From the NCBI GenBank assembly GCA_036488875.1, contig DASXGW010000005.1, forward strand, positions 1 to 64,000: 64,000 nucleotides of DNA, given 5' to 3'. The DNA comes from Candidatus Baltobacteraceae bacterium. Lineage in GTDB: Bacteria; Vulcanimicrobiota; Vulcanimicrobiia; Vulcanimicrobiales; Vulcanimicrobiaceae. The notes beneath the pieces were generated by a model. It was not told the DNA's origin. It searched no databases and saw only the letters and a program-made list of their open reading frames with translations. Both the position numbers and the translations under genes were made by a program. Shown here in pieces: positions 8,398 through 19,100 of the stretch. How positions within the stretch are numbered: the first letter of the stretch is position 1; every line of letters starts with the position of its first letter.

Positions 8398-10973
8398 AAA
8401 GTAGAGTCGCCTTGCACCCCGAGTACGTCTCCCGGCCGCGCGTCGAGCGGCACCTTCGCGCCGCCGTCGAGCGCACGCCGCTGACCCTGCTGCACGCTCC
8501 GCTCGGCTCGGGAAAGACCGCCGCGGCCGCGACCGCGTTCGACGACCTGCCCGAAACCGTCTGGATGGAGGCCCACCCGTGGCACGCCGGCGCGTTCGTA
8601 GCCGAGCTCGTCGACGCGGTTCGCAACGTTCGGCCGGAGTTCGGACGCATGACGTTGGGCGCGCTCGAGGCGGGCGCTCCGGTCGCGCACGTGGCCGCGA
8701 CGTTCGCGCGCGAGCTCACGCACATCGATGCGCCGCTGCTGCTCGTTCTCGACAACGTGCATGTGTTTGAAGAAGCGACGGACTTTTCGCGCTTCGTCGA
8801 TACGGCGGTAGCCGCGCTGCCGGCCGGCGTTGGCATTCTCGCGATGGGCCGCTCGTTGCCCGATCTCGCGCTCGGGAAAACGTTCGCCCTTGGAAAGGCG
8901 CAGATATTACCGTCGGAGTTTCTTGCCTTCGATGCTCAAGACGTCGGCGCGCTCGCGCGTCACTTTGGCCGCGACGTCGACGATGCCGAGATCGCGAGCA
9001 TCTTGCAGACGACCGAAGGATGGGCGGCGGGCGTCTCGCTGGCGTTGACGGCGCAGCGCATGTTTCTTACGCGCGAGCTGCTCTCCGGGCTCGACCGGCG
9101 CGACGTGGCGTTTCTCGAGCAAATCGCCGTGTTCGAGACGATCGACGTCGATATGCTTGAGCGGTCCGACGAGTTTGCCGACGCGCGCGAACGCGTTGCG
9201 CATTTGCGTCGAAACGGCGGACTGCTGACCGACATCGGCAAGGAACGCTACCGCTTGCATCCGGTGCTGCGTCAGCTCGCCGAAGATGCGCTCGAGAACA
9301 AGGGCGATCTCGCCGGTGCGCATCGAGCGGCCGCGGTGGCATACGCGCGAGCCGGCGAAATCGGCGCGGCGCTGTTTCACGCCGAAAAAGGCCGCGACCC
9401 AGATACGGTCGCCCAACTGCTGCGCAATCACGCGCTCGCGGCGATTGCCACGGGCGATCGGCGGCGGCTTCGCACGCTCGCCAACACGATCGATCCCGAC
9501 TCCAAAGACGCGAGCGTACGATGGTACGTCGACGGATTGCTCGAAAAGGCGCGTGGATCGGCCGAAACGCGCGCGTTTTTCACGCGGGCGTCCGACACCG
9601 CCGACCGTTCCGGCGACGCGACGACCGCCTTCGCTGCCCGCGCGCAAATCATCGAGCTCGACATCGGCCATACGCTGCACATTGACGAAATGGCACTCGC
9701 GGAGCTGACGCAGCGCGCGGATACCGCGGGACTTCCGGCCATGGTCACCGCACGCGTTCTGCGCGGTTGGTCGCGCGCGGTGAGTCACGACTTCGCGGGC
9801 GCGCTAGCGGAGCTCAGTCTGGTGCCCGCGCTCGCGGATCCGGCCACGCGCTTCAATACCGACATTCTCAAAGCGTATGCCGACACGGCGCTCGGCGAGG
9901 TCGAACGCGCGCAGGAAACCCTCGACGCGCTCACACGCTTGCTGGAAAACGACGACCGGATCGTGCTGCAGACCCTCACGCTCGTGTGGTTCGCGCGTTT
10001 GGCGCTGCTCTGGGGAAATACCGTCGTCGCCTCCGACGTCGCGGCGCAAGCCGAACGGCTCGCGTCGGCGCTGGACCTGCGCGCCGAGGAAGCCGCCCTG
10101 TACGTGGCGCTCGCGGAGATCGCGACGCATCAGGGCGACGTCGCCGCCTCAGTTCGCTACGCCGAGCGCGCGCGCAGCCGCGCCGACCGCGCGTGGTACG
10201 CGGGAGACGTCGCGCGCGTTCGCGCGTTTGCCGAGATCGCGCTCGCACGCGCCGCGTTTTTGGGGCACGACAATGCGATCGCTTGCGAACTCGTGGAACG
10301 CGCGGTTGCGGGCGGCGGATTTCCGCCGGTGCAGCGCGCGGTCGCGCTAACGGAAAGTGCGTTTTACACGCTGCTTAGCGATGCGACCGCGTCGGCGCGG
10401 CCGATTGCCGCCGCGCGGGAGGCGGTGGCATCGGCGACGCCCCTCGACGCCGCCGATGCCGTCGCGCTCGCCACGGCAGACGATTTGCTCTCGTTCCTCG
10501 ACGCGGCCAACGGCGTTGTCCACGAACCCGGCCTGCGGGGATGCGAGCCGTTCGAAAAACTGCTCGAGCGCCGGCGGGGGCTCGTAACGCTCGGGCACGC
10601 CGGCGTGGCAGTGGGGAGCGCGCGCCGCGGCTCAACCGAAAGCTCGGTACCGTTCGACACCGCGCTCGAAGTGCTCGTGCGCGACGGCCCGCGTTTTGAA
10701 GCGCGACTCGCACGCGCCTACGCGTCGACGTTCCTCAAGCCGAAGCCGTCGTCGACCACCGTCGCGTTCAGCGTTGATCTGACGGCTCGCGAGCTCGAAA
10801 TTCTCGAATTGCTTGTCGAAGGTCTCACGAATAAAGAGATCGCGCAGCGTTTGGTCGTCAGCCCGCGCACGATCGAGACGCACGTCGAACGCGTCCTCGG
10901 CAAGCTGGAAGTCGGTTCTCGCTCGCGCGCAATCGCCAAAGCATTACGCCTCGGCATCGTTAAGCTGGTATAG
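8385..10973 (+). CDS. large ATP-dependent LuxR-family (LAL/MalT-type) transcriptional regulator
   Basis: The 862-aa protein has an N-terminal P-loop ATPase (HAPLGSGKTAAA, Lys44) with Walker B LLLVLDNVH near residue 120. A long helical TPR-like middle region follows. The C-terminal LuxR-type helix-turn-helix is at about 798-845 (TARELEILELLVEGLTNKEI). This is the STAND/LAL architecture: ligand and ATP binding should allow oligomerisation and activation of target promoters. It lies head to head with the DUF2339 operon, and operators P1 and P2 are its natural candidate targets. Start GTG 8385 lies inside operator P1; TTG 8412 is a possible alternative. Its 3' end is duplicated downstream. Confidence 0.9.
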   Translation: MELRKSRVALHPEYVSRPRVERHLRAAVERTPLTLLHAPLGSGKTAAAATAFDDLPETVWMEAHPWHAGAFVAELVDAVRNVRPEFGRMTLGALEAGAPVAHVAATFARELTHIDAPLLLVLDNVHVFEEATDFSRFVDTAVAALPAGVGILAMGRSLPDLALGKTFALGKAQILPSEFLAFDAQDVGALARHFGRDVDDAEIASILQTTEGWAAGVSLALTAQRMFLTRELLSGLDRRDVAFLEQIAVFETIDVDMLERSDEFADARERVAHLRRNGGLLTDIGKERYRLHPVLRQLAEDALENKGDLAGAHRAAAVAYARAGEIGAALFHAEKGRDPDTVAQLLRNHALAAIATGDRRRLRTLANTIDPDSKDASVRWYVDGLLEKARGSAETRAFFTRASDTADRSGDATTAFAARAQIIELDIGHTLHIDEMALAELTQRADTAGLPAMVTARVLRGWSRAVSHDFAGALAELSLVPALADPATRFNTDILKAYADTALGEVERAQETLDALTRLLENDDRIVLQTLTLVWFARLALLWGNTVVASDVAAQAERLASALDLRAEEAALYVALAEIATHQGDVAASVRYAERARSRADRAWYAGDVARVRAFAEIALARAAFLGHDNAIACELVERAVAGGGFPPVQRAVALTESAFYTLLSDATASARPIAAAREAVASATPLDAADAVALATADDLLSFLDAANGVVHEPGLRGCEPFEKLLERRRGLVTLGHAGVAVGSARRGSTESSVPFDTALEVLVRDGPRFEARLARAYASTFLKPKPSSTTVAFSVDLTARELEILELLVEGLTNKEIAQRLVVSPRTIETHVERVLGKLEVGSRSRAIAKALRLGIVKLV

Positions 10974-11158
10974 CTCTACGTGAGATGCGCCTGCCCTTCG
11001 ACTTCGCTCACTTCGTTCGCTACGCTCAGGATGACAAGAGTTCGCGAGCAATCGCCAAAGCATTAAGTCTCGGCATCGTTACCTTGGCATAGCTCTACGT
11101 GAGATGCGCCTGCCCTTCGACTTCGCTCACTTCGTTCGCTACGCTCAGGATGACAATA
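10923..11158. repeat. tandem duplication of the regulator 3' end plus intergenic repeat
   Basis: Two copies lie 119 bases apart (10923-11041 and 11042-11158). Each holds the last 17 or so codons of the regulator gene with its TAG, then the intergenic repeat in reverse orientation. The first half differs by several substitutions (SRAIAKALRLGIVKLV versus SRAIAKALSLGIVTLA). The repeat half is almost identical. The second copy is not part of a gene. The block fills the gap between the convergent regulator and meaB. Confidence 0.9.
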
Positions 11159-11165
11159 AAAGCGA

Positions 11166-12152
11166 TTACGTTAGGCCTTTGACGGTGGCGCGGGGGCGGG
11201 CGACGCGCGCTTCGTCTTCCACGGCTTGCCCGGAATCGCCGAACTCGGTGAGAATGCGGTCCGCCGCTTCGTAGGGATCGACGCCGGTCGCGGCGTCGCG
11301 CGCCAGCTTGCGATCGAGCCGGCGTTCGATTCGGCCGAGCGCGAGCTGACGTACCTGATGCAAGAACGCTTGACGCCGCTTCTCTTCGATCTCGCCGCTC
11401 TCGTTGAGATAGGCGACGTGACGTTCGATAGCGGCCCACAAATTATCGACGCCGTCGCCGGCGAGCGCTTGCGTCATCACGAGTTCGGGAACCCATCCAG
11501 GAAACTGCAGCATCTCCATCATCGAGCGAATCTCGCGGCGCAGCTGATTGGCCATCGGGTGATCGGCTTTGTTGACGACGAAGATGTCGGCGATCTCCAT
11601 GATGCCGGCTTTGAGCACTTGAATCGAATCGCCGCTGCCGGGCTGAAGCGCGACGAGCGTCGTGTGCGCGAGCTCGGCGATTTCGATTTCGCTCTGGCCG
11701 ACCCCCACGGTCTCGACGAGGACGACGTCGAGGCCGAACGCATCCATCAGTAACACCGCGTCGGCCGTGGCGCCGGCGAGACCGCCGAGATGACCGCGGC
11801 TCGCCATCGAGCGAATGAACACGTTTTCGTCGGTGAAGTGCTCGGTCAAGCGAATGCGATCGCCCAGCAGCGCACCGTGCGAAAACGGCGAGCTCGGGTC
11901 GACCGAAACGACACCGACGCTCCTCCCGAGCGAACGCGCTTTACGCACCAGTGCCGACGACAAGGTCGACTTTCCGACACCGGGCGGCCCCGTGAGGCCG
12001 ATGGTCGTTGCCCGTCCCGTCTTTGCGTATAGGCGCCGAATCAGCTCGGCCGCGCGTCCCGATTCACCCCACGAAATCGCGCGCGCCAGCGCGCGCGGCT
12101 TTCCTTCGGAGAAGTCGTGCAGGAGCGAGTCGATCGCCTCTTGGTTTGCCAA
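11166..12152 (-). CDS. meaB: methylmalonyl-CoA mutase-associated G3E GTPase MeaB
   Basis: The protein has the P-loop GPPGVGKSTL, the SVDPSSPFSHGALLGDR switch block, SMASRGHLGG, VETVGVGQSE and the base-specifying NKAD motif, in the usual MeaB/ArgK order. MeaB gates cofactor loading and protects the mutase encoded at 218-2461. TTG 12152 gives 329 aa, close to the family length. The frame stays open to a GTG at 12263, but that would overlap the signal peptide of the divergent mannosidase, so I prefer the shorter form. The start is the uncertain part, not the identity. Confidence 0.93.
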   Translation of the reverse strand: MANQEAIDSLLHDFSEGKPRALARAISWGESGRAAELIRRLYAKTGRATTIGLTGPPGVGKSTLSSALVRKARSLGRSVGVVSVDPSSPFSHGALLGDRIRLTEHFTDENVFIRSMASRGHLGGLAGATADAVLLMDAFGLDVVLVETVGVGQSEIEIAELAHTTLVALQPGSGDSIQVLKAGIMEIADIFVVNKADHPMANQLRREIRSMMEMLQFPGWVPELVMTQALAGDGVDNLWAAIERHVAYLNESGEIEEKRRQAFLHQVRQLALGRIERRLDRKLARDAATGVDPYEAADRILTEFGDSGQAVEDEARVARPRATVKGLT

Positions 12153-12196
12153 AGTCCCGAATGATTGGCGCGCGAGGTCAGCGAAGCCTTTGGTCG

Positions 12197-13594
12197 ATGT
12201 CGAGAGCGTACTCTCGCCGGATCGCCGCGTTGTTTCTCGCGGCGGCTTTTGCAGCGGCCGCACTTTTACCAGCCGGCGCGCAAACGCTCAACATTCCCGT
12301 CGAGTCGCACATTCGGCCCATTCAAACGTCGGTGCTCTTCGGCGAGATCTTCGGAAACTTCTTCCCGGAGAGCGACGGCACGACGTACGTACAAACCGGC
12401 GACATTCCGGCGATGTGGCTGCGCGATTCGGCGGCGCAAACGATACCGTATATCCGGTTCGTGTCGGCGTATCCAGGCATGCGCTACGTCTTTTTCGGCG
12501 TGATTCAGCGCGACGCAAAAAACATTCTGGTCAACCCTCACGCCGAGGCGTTTAGCGCCGACTACCACGTCTGGGAAGGCAAGTGGGAGATCGACTCACT
12601 GTCGTGGCCGGTGCTGATGGCGTTCATGTACTACGCCAACACGCACGATCGAACGATCTTCACGCCGGTCTTGCACAAGGCGATGCAGACCATCGTGACG
12701 ACCTTGCAGTGCGAGCAGCACCACGCCACCTGCAGCCACTACTCGTGGCCGCACCCGGTGCCTACGAACAACACCTACAACCCCAATACCGGAATGATTT
12801 GGAGCGCCTTCCGGCCGTCCGACGACCCGGTGACGTACCGCTACAACGTTCCCCAGAACGCGATCGCCGTGATTGCCATGAAGTTGCTGGCGGCGTTCGC
12901 GCGCGACGCGTTCGGCGATCGAAAGCTCGCAAGCGATGCCATGACGCTCGCCGCGCAGGTCCAGACCGGCATCGAGCGTTACGGCCGAACGTGGGTGCCG
13001 AACAAAGGCTGGATGTACGTCTACGAAACCGACGGGTACGGCCGCGACAACCTCATGGACGACGCGAACATTCCCAACCTCACGACGCTGCCCTACCTCG
13101 GCTGGTGCGCGATCGACGATCCCGTCTATCAAAACACGCGCCGCTTCACCTTGAGTTCGCAGAACCCGTATTACTACTCAGGAAAATACGCGACCGGCTT
13201 GGGCAGCCCGCACACCCCTAAGGGGTGGGTGTGGCCGCTGGGCATGATGGGAGCCGCGCTGTCGACGCGCCGCAAAGCCAGAATCGAAAACGCCATCAAC
13301 ATGCTCGATGCCAGCGATACGCTCAATGGCTTGATGCACGAATCGGTCAATCCCAACGATCCGTCGCAGTTCACGCGCCCGGACTTCGGCTGGGCGAACG
13401 CGTTCTGGGCCGATCTGCTTTTTCGAACGGTCGCCGGATACCGCGCCACCGGTTTCGTGGAGTTCGATACCGTAACCCCGTTCGAGCCGCTCAGCGATAT
13501 TCCGACGATCACACCGTTGTTCACGCAGCTCGATAACACGGTGGAAATCAATATGACGCTCGGCGAGCTCCTGTCGCAGCACTCGGCGTTGTGA
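12197..13594 (+). CDS. secreted GH125 exo-alpha-mannosidase (copy 1)
   Basis: The 465-aa protein has an N-terminal signal peptide (SRRIAALFLAAAFAAAALLP, then AGA cleavage). A GH125 domain fills the rest: VQTGDIPAMWLRDSAAQT, KWEIDSLSWPV, MIWSAFRPSDDPVTYR, DANIPNLTTLPYLGW and the C-terminal HESVNPN and FGWANAFWADLL. GH125 enzymes are metal-independent, inverting alpha-1,6-mannosidases. The acid and base are probably the Asp in FRPSDD and the Glu in HES, by analogy. First of an overlapping set; its stop overlaps the next GTG as GTGA. A second copy is at 14700. Confidence 0.93.
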   Translation: MSRAYSRRIAALFLAAAFAAAALLPAGAQTLNIPVESHIRPIQTSVLFGEIFGNFFPESDGTTYVQTGDIPAMWLRDSAAQTIPYIRFVSAYPGMRYVFFGVIQRDAKNILVNPHAEAFSADYHVWEGKWEIDSLSWPVLMAFMYYANTHDRTIFTPVLHKAMQTIVTTLQCEQHHATCSHYSWPHPVPTNNTYNPNTGMIWSAFRPSDDPVTYRYNVPQNAIAVIAMKLLAAFARDAFGDRKLASDAMTLAAQVQTGIERYGRTWVPNKGWMYVYETDGYGRDNLMDDANIPNLTTLPYLGWCAIDDPVYQNTRRFTLSSQNPYYYSGKYATGLGSPHTPKGWVWPLGMMGAALSTRRKARIENAINMLDASDTLNGLMHESVNPNDPSQFTRPDFGWANAFWADLLFRTVAGYRATGFVEFDTVTPFEPLSDIPTITPLFTQLDNTVEINMTLGELLSQHSAL

Positions 13595-14703
13595 TCGCCG
13601 CGCTCGCGGCGGCCGCCCTCCTGAGCGCGTCGCAATCGAGCCGCATCGACGCGATTGTTGCGTCGGTCATGCGCGAAAGCCGCATTGCGGGCCTCTCCTT
13701 GGGAATCGCCCGCAACGGTTCGACGCTCTATCTGCGCGGGTACGGCCTTCGGGATGCCGCGCGAAACCGTCGGGCCGATGCCTTCACGATCTACGCTGCC
13801 GGATCGATAGCGAAACAGTTCACGGCCGCGCTGGTGTTGCAAGACGTGGCGCAAGGCCGGCTCGCACTCGACCAAGGTAAACCGTCGATCCAAGCGCTGC
13901 TGTGGCAAATAACCGACGACACGTGGGAGTACCGCAACGAGAACTACGCCGCACTGGGCACCGCGCTCGAGCGCACCGGCAACGCATCGTACTGCACGCT
14001 CGCGTCGCAGCGCATCTTCGTCCCGTACGGTCTGGTCTCGACGTGGTGCGGCGCGCCGTACCCGGCGTGGAATCTCGCCGTGACGCAACGCACGCCGCAG
14101 TGGATCGCTCCGGCAGCCGGCGGTCTCTGGTCCAACGCGCCGGACCTCTTGCGCTGGCTCGACGACTTGCGCACGGGTCGCGTCGTTACGCCGGCGTCGT
14201 TCGAGGCGATGACGACCTCGGGTCACCTGCGCGGCGGCATCCTCACGAACTATGGCTTCGGTTTCTTCACCGGCGTATGGTACGGCTATCCGGTGGCGTT
14301 CGCGGACGGATTGGTCGACGGCTACTCGTCCGAAGACGCGCTGTCGCTGAGCGACGGGCTCGAGCTGGCGCTACTCTCCAACGGCGATCGGGTCGATCTG
14401 ACCCCGCTGGCCAAAAGCGTCTTTTCTATCGTCGACCCGCCGCGCGACAAGAACTCCTACGCCGTACCGAACTCGGCGCCCGAAAACGAAAACACGCCGA
14501 TTACCGCAGCGATTGCGCGCGCGCTGCAGACGCCTGCGTACGCGAGCTACGGCAAGCTCGAGCTGCTGGAGTTCACCGAACGCACGATTAAGGGAACCAC
14601 GACGTACGACCGCTATCGCGCCACGTTCGAACGCGCCGTGCTGTGGGTTACCGTCGAATACGGGCCCGGCAACGCGATCGAATCGGTGAACGTCTCGCCG
14701 TGA
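13591..14703 (+). CDS. beta-lactamase-fold serine hydrolase between two mannosidases
   Basis: The 370-aa protein has a short signal-like start (MIAALAAAALLSASQS). It has the class C nucleophile motif S-I-A-K in YAAGSIAKQFTAALVL and the Y-x-N motif in YRNENYAALG. The third motif, usually H-x-G, reads ADGLVDGYSS, so the His is replaced. Substrate cannot be told: peptidase, esterase or transacylase are all possible. The GTG start overlaps the first mannosidase stop as GTGA, and its own stop overlaps the second mannosidase start the same way. It is therefore very likely co-translated with them. Confidence 0.85.
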   Translation: MIAALAAAALLSASQSSRIDAIVASVMRESRIAGLSLGIARNGSTLYLRGYGLRDAARNRRADAFTIYAAGSIAKQFTAALVLQDVAQGRLALDQGKPSIQALLWQITDDTWEYRNENYAALGTALERTGNASYCTLASQRIFVPYGLVSTWCGAPYPAWNLAVTQRTPQWIAPAAGGLWSNAPDLLRWLDDLRTGRVVTPASFEAMTTSGHLRGGILTNYGFGFFTGVWYGYPVAFADGLVDGYSSEDALSLSDGLELALLSNGDRVDLTPLAKSVFSIVDPPRDKNSYAVPNSAPENENTPITAAIARALQTPAYASYGKLELLEFTERTIKGTTTYDRYRATFERAVLWVTVEYGPGNAIESVNVSP

Positions 14704-16103
14704 GACGCATAGCCGCCCTCACGCTCGCCGCGGTCGTCGCGTACTCGTGCGCCCCCGCGCGCCTGGGGGCACAAGTGCTCTTCGTGCCGCTGACCGGTAA
14801 ACGCGTGCGCGACATTCAAACGGCGCAGCTCTTTCACACGCTCTTCACCGATTTCTTCTTGGAAGACGACAACACGACGTACGTTCAGACCGGCGACATT
14901 CCCGCTATGTGGATGCGCGATTCAGCCGCGCAAACGATCCCCTACGTGCGCTATCAGCGCGAATACCCCGTGCTGCACGCGCGCTTCGAAGGCGTCATCA
15001 AACGCAACGCGCGCAACGTTCTTACCGACGTGTACGCCAATGCGTTCCAAGCCGACTACCACGTCTGGGAACGCAAGTGGGAGATCGATTCGCTGTCGTG
15101 GCCGGTCGTGCTCGCTTGGGTGTATTGGCGCGTGACGCGCGATCGCACGATGTTCACGCCCGACTTGCACGTCGCGCTGCGGCAGATCGTCTTTACGTAC
15201 AGGTGCGAAGAGCACCACCGGAAGTGCAATCGCTACACGTATCCGTACCGCGTGCCGACGATCGACCGGTACAACGACGACACGGGAATGATTTGGAGCG
15301 CGTTTCGCCCGTCCGACGACCCGGTGACGTACCGCTTCAACGTGCCGCAAAACGCGTTTGCCGTCGTCGCGCTGCGCGACATCGAGCGGCTCGCGACCCA
15401 GGGCTACGGCGACGGCGAGCTGGCGACTGAGGCGCGCGCGCTCGGCGACCGCGTGCAACGCGGCGTTCAGTTGTACGGACGATTTTACAGTTCGGCGCGG
15501 CGCGCGTGGATGTATGCGTACGAAACCGACGGATACGGCAACTACAATCTTATGGACGACGCGAACATTCCCAACCTGACGACCTTGCCGTACGTCGACT
15601 GGTGCTCCGCCTACGATCCGGCGTACCTCGCCACGCGCACGTTTGCGCTCAGCATGGACAACCCGTATTTCTTCTCGGGGCGCTACGCGGAAGGCTTGGG
15701 CAGTCCGCACACGCCGTATGGTTACGTTTGGCCGTTGGGCATCATCGGGCGCGCGCTGACGTCGACCTCGTCGGCGGAGGTGGCCGAAGCGATCACCACG
15801 CTCGCGGAGACCAACGGCGACGCCGAACTCTTTCACGAAAGCTTCTATCCGGACGGGTACTGGCGGTACACGCGCAGCGATTTTGGATGGGCAAACGCGC
15901 TGGGCGCCGAGCTGTACTTTCGCAGCTTGGCCGGAGACTCAGCAACCCAGTTTGCGGCCGATGGTCCCGTGTTGCCCTTCGAGGGCCGAACCCGCACTCC
16001 GACCCTCGTCCCCGAGCTAACCCAGCTGCGCAACGCCGCCGAGCTGAGCGGCACCCTCGGCAACCTGCTCCACCGGCAGCCCGCACTGCCCCACGGACCC
16101 TAG
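14700..16103 (+). CDS. secreted GH125 exo-alpha-mannosidase (copy 2)
   Basis: The 467-aa protein starts at GTG 14700 with a signal peptide (RRIAALTLAAVVAYSCAPA, ALGA-type cleavage). It carries the same GH125 blocks as copy 1 (VQTGDIPAMWMRDSAAQT, KWEIDSLSWPVV, MIWSAFRPSDDPVTYR, DANIPNLTTLPY, HESFYPD). The two copies are clearly paralogous but have diverged over their whole length, so this is not a recent duplication. A Cys in the signal region (YSCAP) could make it a lipoprotein. Two mannosidases may cleave different mannosyl linkages or positions. Stop TAG 16101-16103; 53 bases to the tricorn gene. Confidence 0.93.
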   Translation: MRRIAALTLAAVVAYSCAPARLGAQVLFVPLTGKRVRDIQTAQLFHTLFTDFFLEDDNTTYVQTGDIPAMWMRDSAAQTIPYVRYQREYPVLHARFEGVIKRNARNVLTDVYANAFQADYHVWERKWEIDSLSWPVVLAWVYWRVTRDRTMFTPDLHVALRQIVFTYRCEEHHRKCNRYTYPYRVPTIDRYNDDTGMIWSAFRPSDDPVTYRFNVPQNAFAVVALRDIERLATQGYGDGELATEARALGDRVQRGVQLYGRFYSSARRAWMYAYETDGYGNYNLMDDANIPNLTTLPYVDWCSAYDPAYLATRTFALSMDNPYFFSGRYAEGLGSPHTPYGYVWPLGIIGRALTSTSSAEVAEAITTLAETNGDAELFHESFYPDGYWRYTRSDFGWANALGAELYFRSLAGDSATQFAADGPVLPFEGRTRTPTLVPELTQLRNAAELSGTLGNLLHRQPALPHGP

Positions 16104-16156
16104 GTGGAATTCGCTCCTAGGAGCGCCGGACCGCACAGCCAAGCACCGTTGACGTT

Positions 16157-19100
16157 ATGAACCAGGGCTACTACCGCTATCCCACTATCGCCGGCGACCG
16201 CATCGCCTTCATCTGCGAAGACGACCTCTGGAGCGCCGGGCTGCACGGCGGTGCCGGTATTCGCCTTACCGCGAGCTTCGGAACCTGCACCTATCCGCGG
16301 CTGTCGCCCGACGGCATGAAAATCGCGTTCGTCTCGACCGACGAAGGCAATCCCGAGATCTACGTGATGCCGTACGAGGGCGGTCAGCCGCAGCGGCTGA
16401 CGTTCTTGGGCTCGACACAAGCCGCGGTCACGGGATGGAGCGCCGACGGCAGCGAGATCTACTTCGTCGCCAATCCCGTCGCGTGGTTCGAAGGCGAAAC
16501 GCGTTTGTTCGCGATCTCGCACGAGGGAATCGGACATCCGCGCGAACTGCACTTGGGACACGCGCGAGCGATTGCGTTCGCCAACGACGCCAAGGTCGCG
16601 ATTGGACGGAACGCGATCGATCCCGCGCGCTGGAAGCGCTATCGCGGCGGCACCTCGGGCGAAATCTGGATCGACTCCACCGGCGGCGGAACGTTCTCGC
16701 GTTTGCCGCTGCCCGACGGAAATCCGTGCTGGCCGATGTGGTTGGACGATCGCATTCATTTTCTGGCCGATCACGAAGGCATTGCCAACATCTATTCGTG
16801 CGCGATCGACGGAAGCGACCTGCAGCGGCACACGCACGAAGCGGAATATTACGCGCGTTTTCCCTCGACCGACGGCCGCCGCGTCGTGTACTCCGCGGGC
16901 GGCGAGCTCGCGTGCTACGACGCGCAGACCGGTGCGGTCGATCGCATCGAAGTGGAAACGCATTCCTCCGCACCGCAAACGGTTCGCCGCTTCGAGAATG
17001 CGTCCGAATCGTTCGAACATTTTGCTCCGCATCCCGACGGGACGCGGCTGGCGTTCGTCTCGCGAGGGCAGCCGTTCACGATGCCGCTGTTCGAAGGCGC
17101 CGTGATCCATCACGGGCCCGGCGGCCGCGCGCGAGCGCGTCTGACCGAATGGCTCAGCGACGGCAAACGCTTCGTCTGCGTGACCGACGTCAACGGGTAC
17201 GAGCAGATCGCACTGCATCGCGCCGACCGATCCGAAGAACCGAAACTCGTCACCAGCGGCGACATTGGCCGCATCACCGATTTGAGCTGCTCGCCGTCGG
17301 CCGACGTCGTCGCCTTCGCCAATCACCGGCACGAGTTGTGCGTGCTCGATCTAGACGACGGTAAGATTCGCGTGCTCGACACGTGCCCGTCGCATCGTAT
17401 CGGCGATTTGGCGTTTTCCCCCGACGGCCGGTTCATCGCGTACGTGTGGTGGCCGGCTCACGGAACGTCGATCATTCGCGTGGCGAAGGTACGTTCGGGC
17501 AAGGTGCACGACGTCACCCCGCCGCTGCGAACCGATCAATCTCCAGCCTGGGATCCGGAAGGGAAGTATCTTTACTTCATCTCGTCGCGCGATTTCAATC
17601 CGGTCTACGACGCGCTCGCCTTCGACTTGAGTTTCCCGCAGGCGAGCCGGCCGTTCGTCGTCACCTTGCGCAACGACGTTCCGTCACCGTTCGTGCCGCC
17701 GCCCAAGCCCGTGCACCGCGATCACGACCACGATCGCGCCGACGAGAAGAAAAACGGGAAACCGGCCGATATCTCCATCGATTTCGACGGCATCGGCGGA
17801 CGCATACTCGGTTTTCCGGTTGAAGAAGGCGAGTACGATCAAATCGTCGCGGTTCGCGATCGCGCGCTCTTTACGCGGTTTCCGGTGAAGGGCATCAAAC
17901 CGGTGCGCCGCGAGGACCGCGAGGAAGACGCGCACGGCACGCTGTTGGCGTTCGACTTCGAACAGCAGCGTTTGGCGACCGTCGCCCAGGAATGCGACGA
18001 CATTCGAGTCGGCCGGGACGGTCGCACCTTGGTGTATAGCTCGGGAGAGCGGCTGCGCGCGATCGACGCGCTGCTCGATCTTCCCGAAGAAGGCGACGAT
18101 CAAAAGCCCAACACCGAGCCGGGCCGCAAGACCGGCTGGATCGATCTCGACCGCGCCAGCGTCGAAATCGTGCCGCGCGACGAATGGTCGCAGATGTATC
18201 GCGAAGCGTGGCGGTTGCAGACCGAACAGTTCTGGGTCGAAGACATGAACGACATCGACTGGGATCGCGTCTACGATCGTTACAAAGCGGTGCTGCCGCG
18301 GGTCCGTACCCGTGGCGAGCTCTCCGATCTCATTTGGGAGATGCAAGGCGAACTCGGCACCTCGCACGCGTACGAATACGGTGGAGACTATCGCGTGCCG
18401 CCGCAATACCAGCGCGGATTCCTCGGAGCGGACGTCGCGTGGGACGAAAGTTCGGGCGGCTATCGCATCGAGCGCATCTACCGCGGCGACTCTTGGAATC
18501 GCGAAACGGACTCCCCGCTTGCCGAGCCCGGCAACGACGTTCACGAAGGCGACGTCATCGTCGCGATCGGCGGCAAGCGCCTGTCGCGCGACGTAACCCC
18601 CGACCAACTGCTCGTCAACACGTCGGGCGGCGACGTTTCGATCACCCTGCGGTCGCGTAAGAACGACGAACGCACGGTGCTCGTCAAGGCGCTCGAAAGC
18701 GAAGCGGCGCTGCGGTATCGCGCGTGGGTCGAAGCAAAGCGGCGTTACGTGCACGAACGCACCGGCGAGCGCGTTGGCTACCTGCACGTTCCCGACATGG
18801 GACCGTGGGGCTTCTCCGAGTTTCATCGCGGCTACTTGAGCGAGTTCGACCGCAAAGGGCTCATCGTCGACGTGCGCTACAACCGTGGCGGTCACGTTTC
18901 TCCGCTGCTGCTCGAAAAGCTCGTGCGCAAGCGTGTGGGCTACGACGCACCGCGATACGGCGCCCCGATTCCGTATCCGCCCGAAGCCGTGGGCGGTCCG
19001 ATCGTCGCGGTGACCAATCAATTTGCCGGATCCGACGGCGATATTTTCAGCCACTGCTTCAAGCTGTACAAACTCGGCCCGCTGGTCGGTAAGCGTACCT

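Noticed and set aside
12153-12263. N-terminal extension of MeaB to GTG 12263
   Set aside because: It would overlap the signal peptide of the divergent mannosidase, and TTG 12152 gives the usual length.
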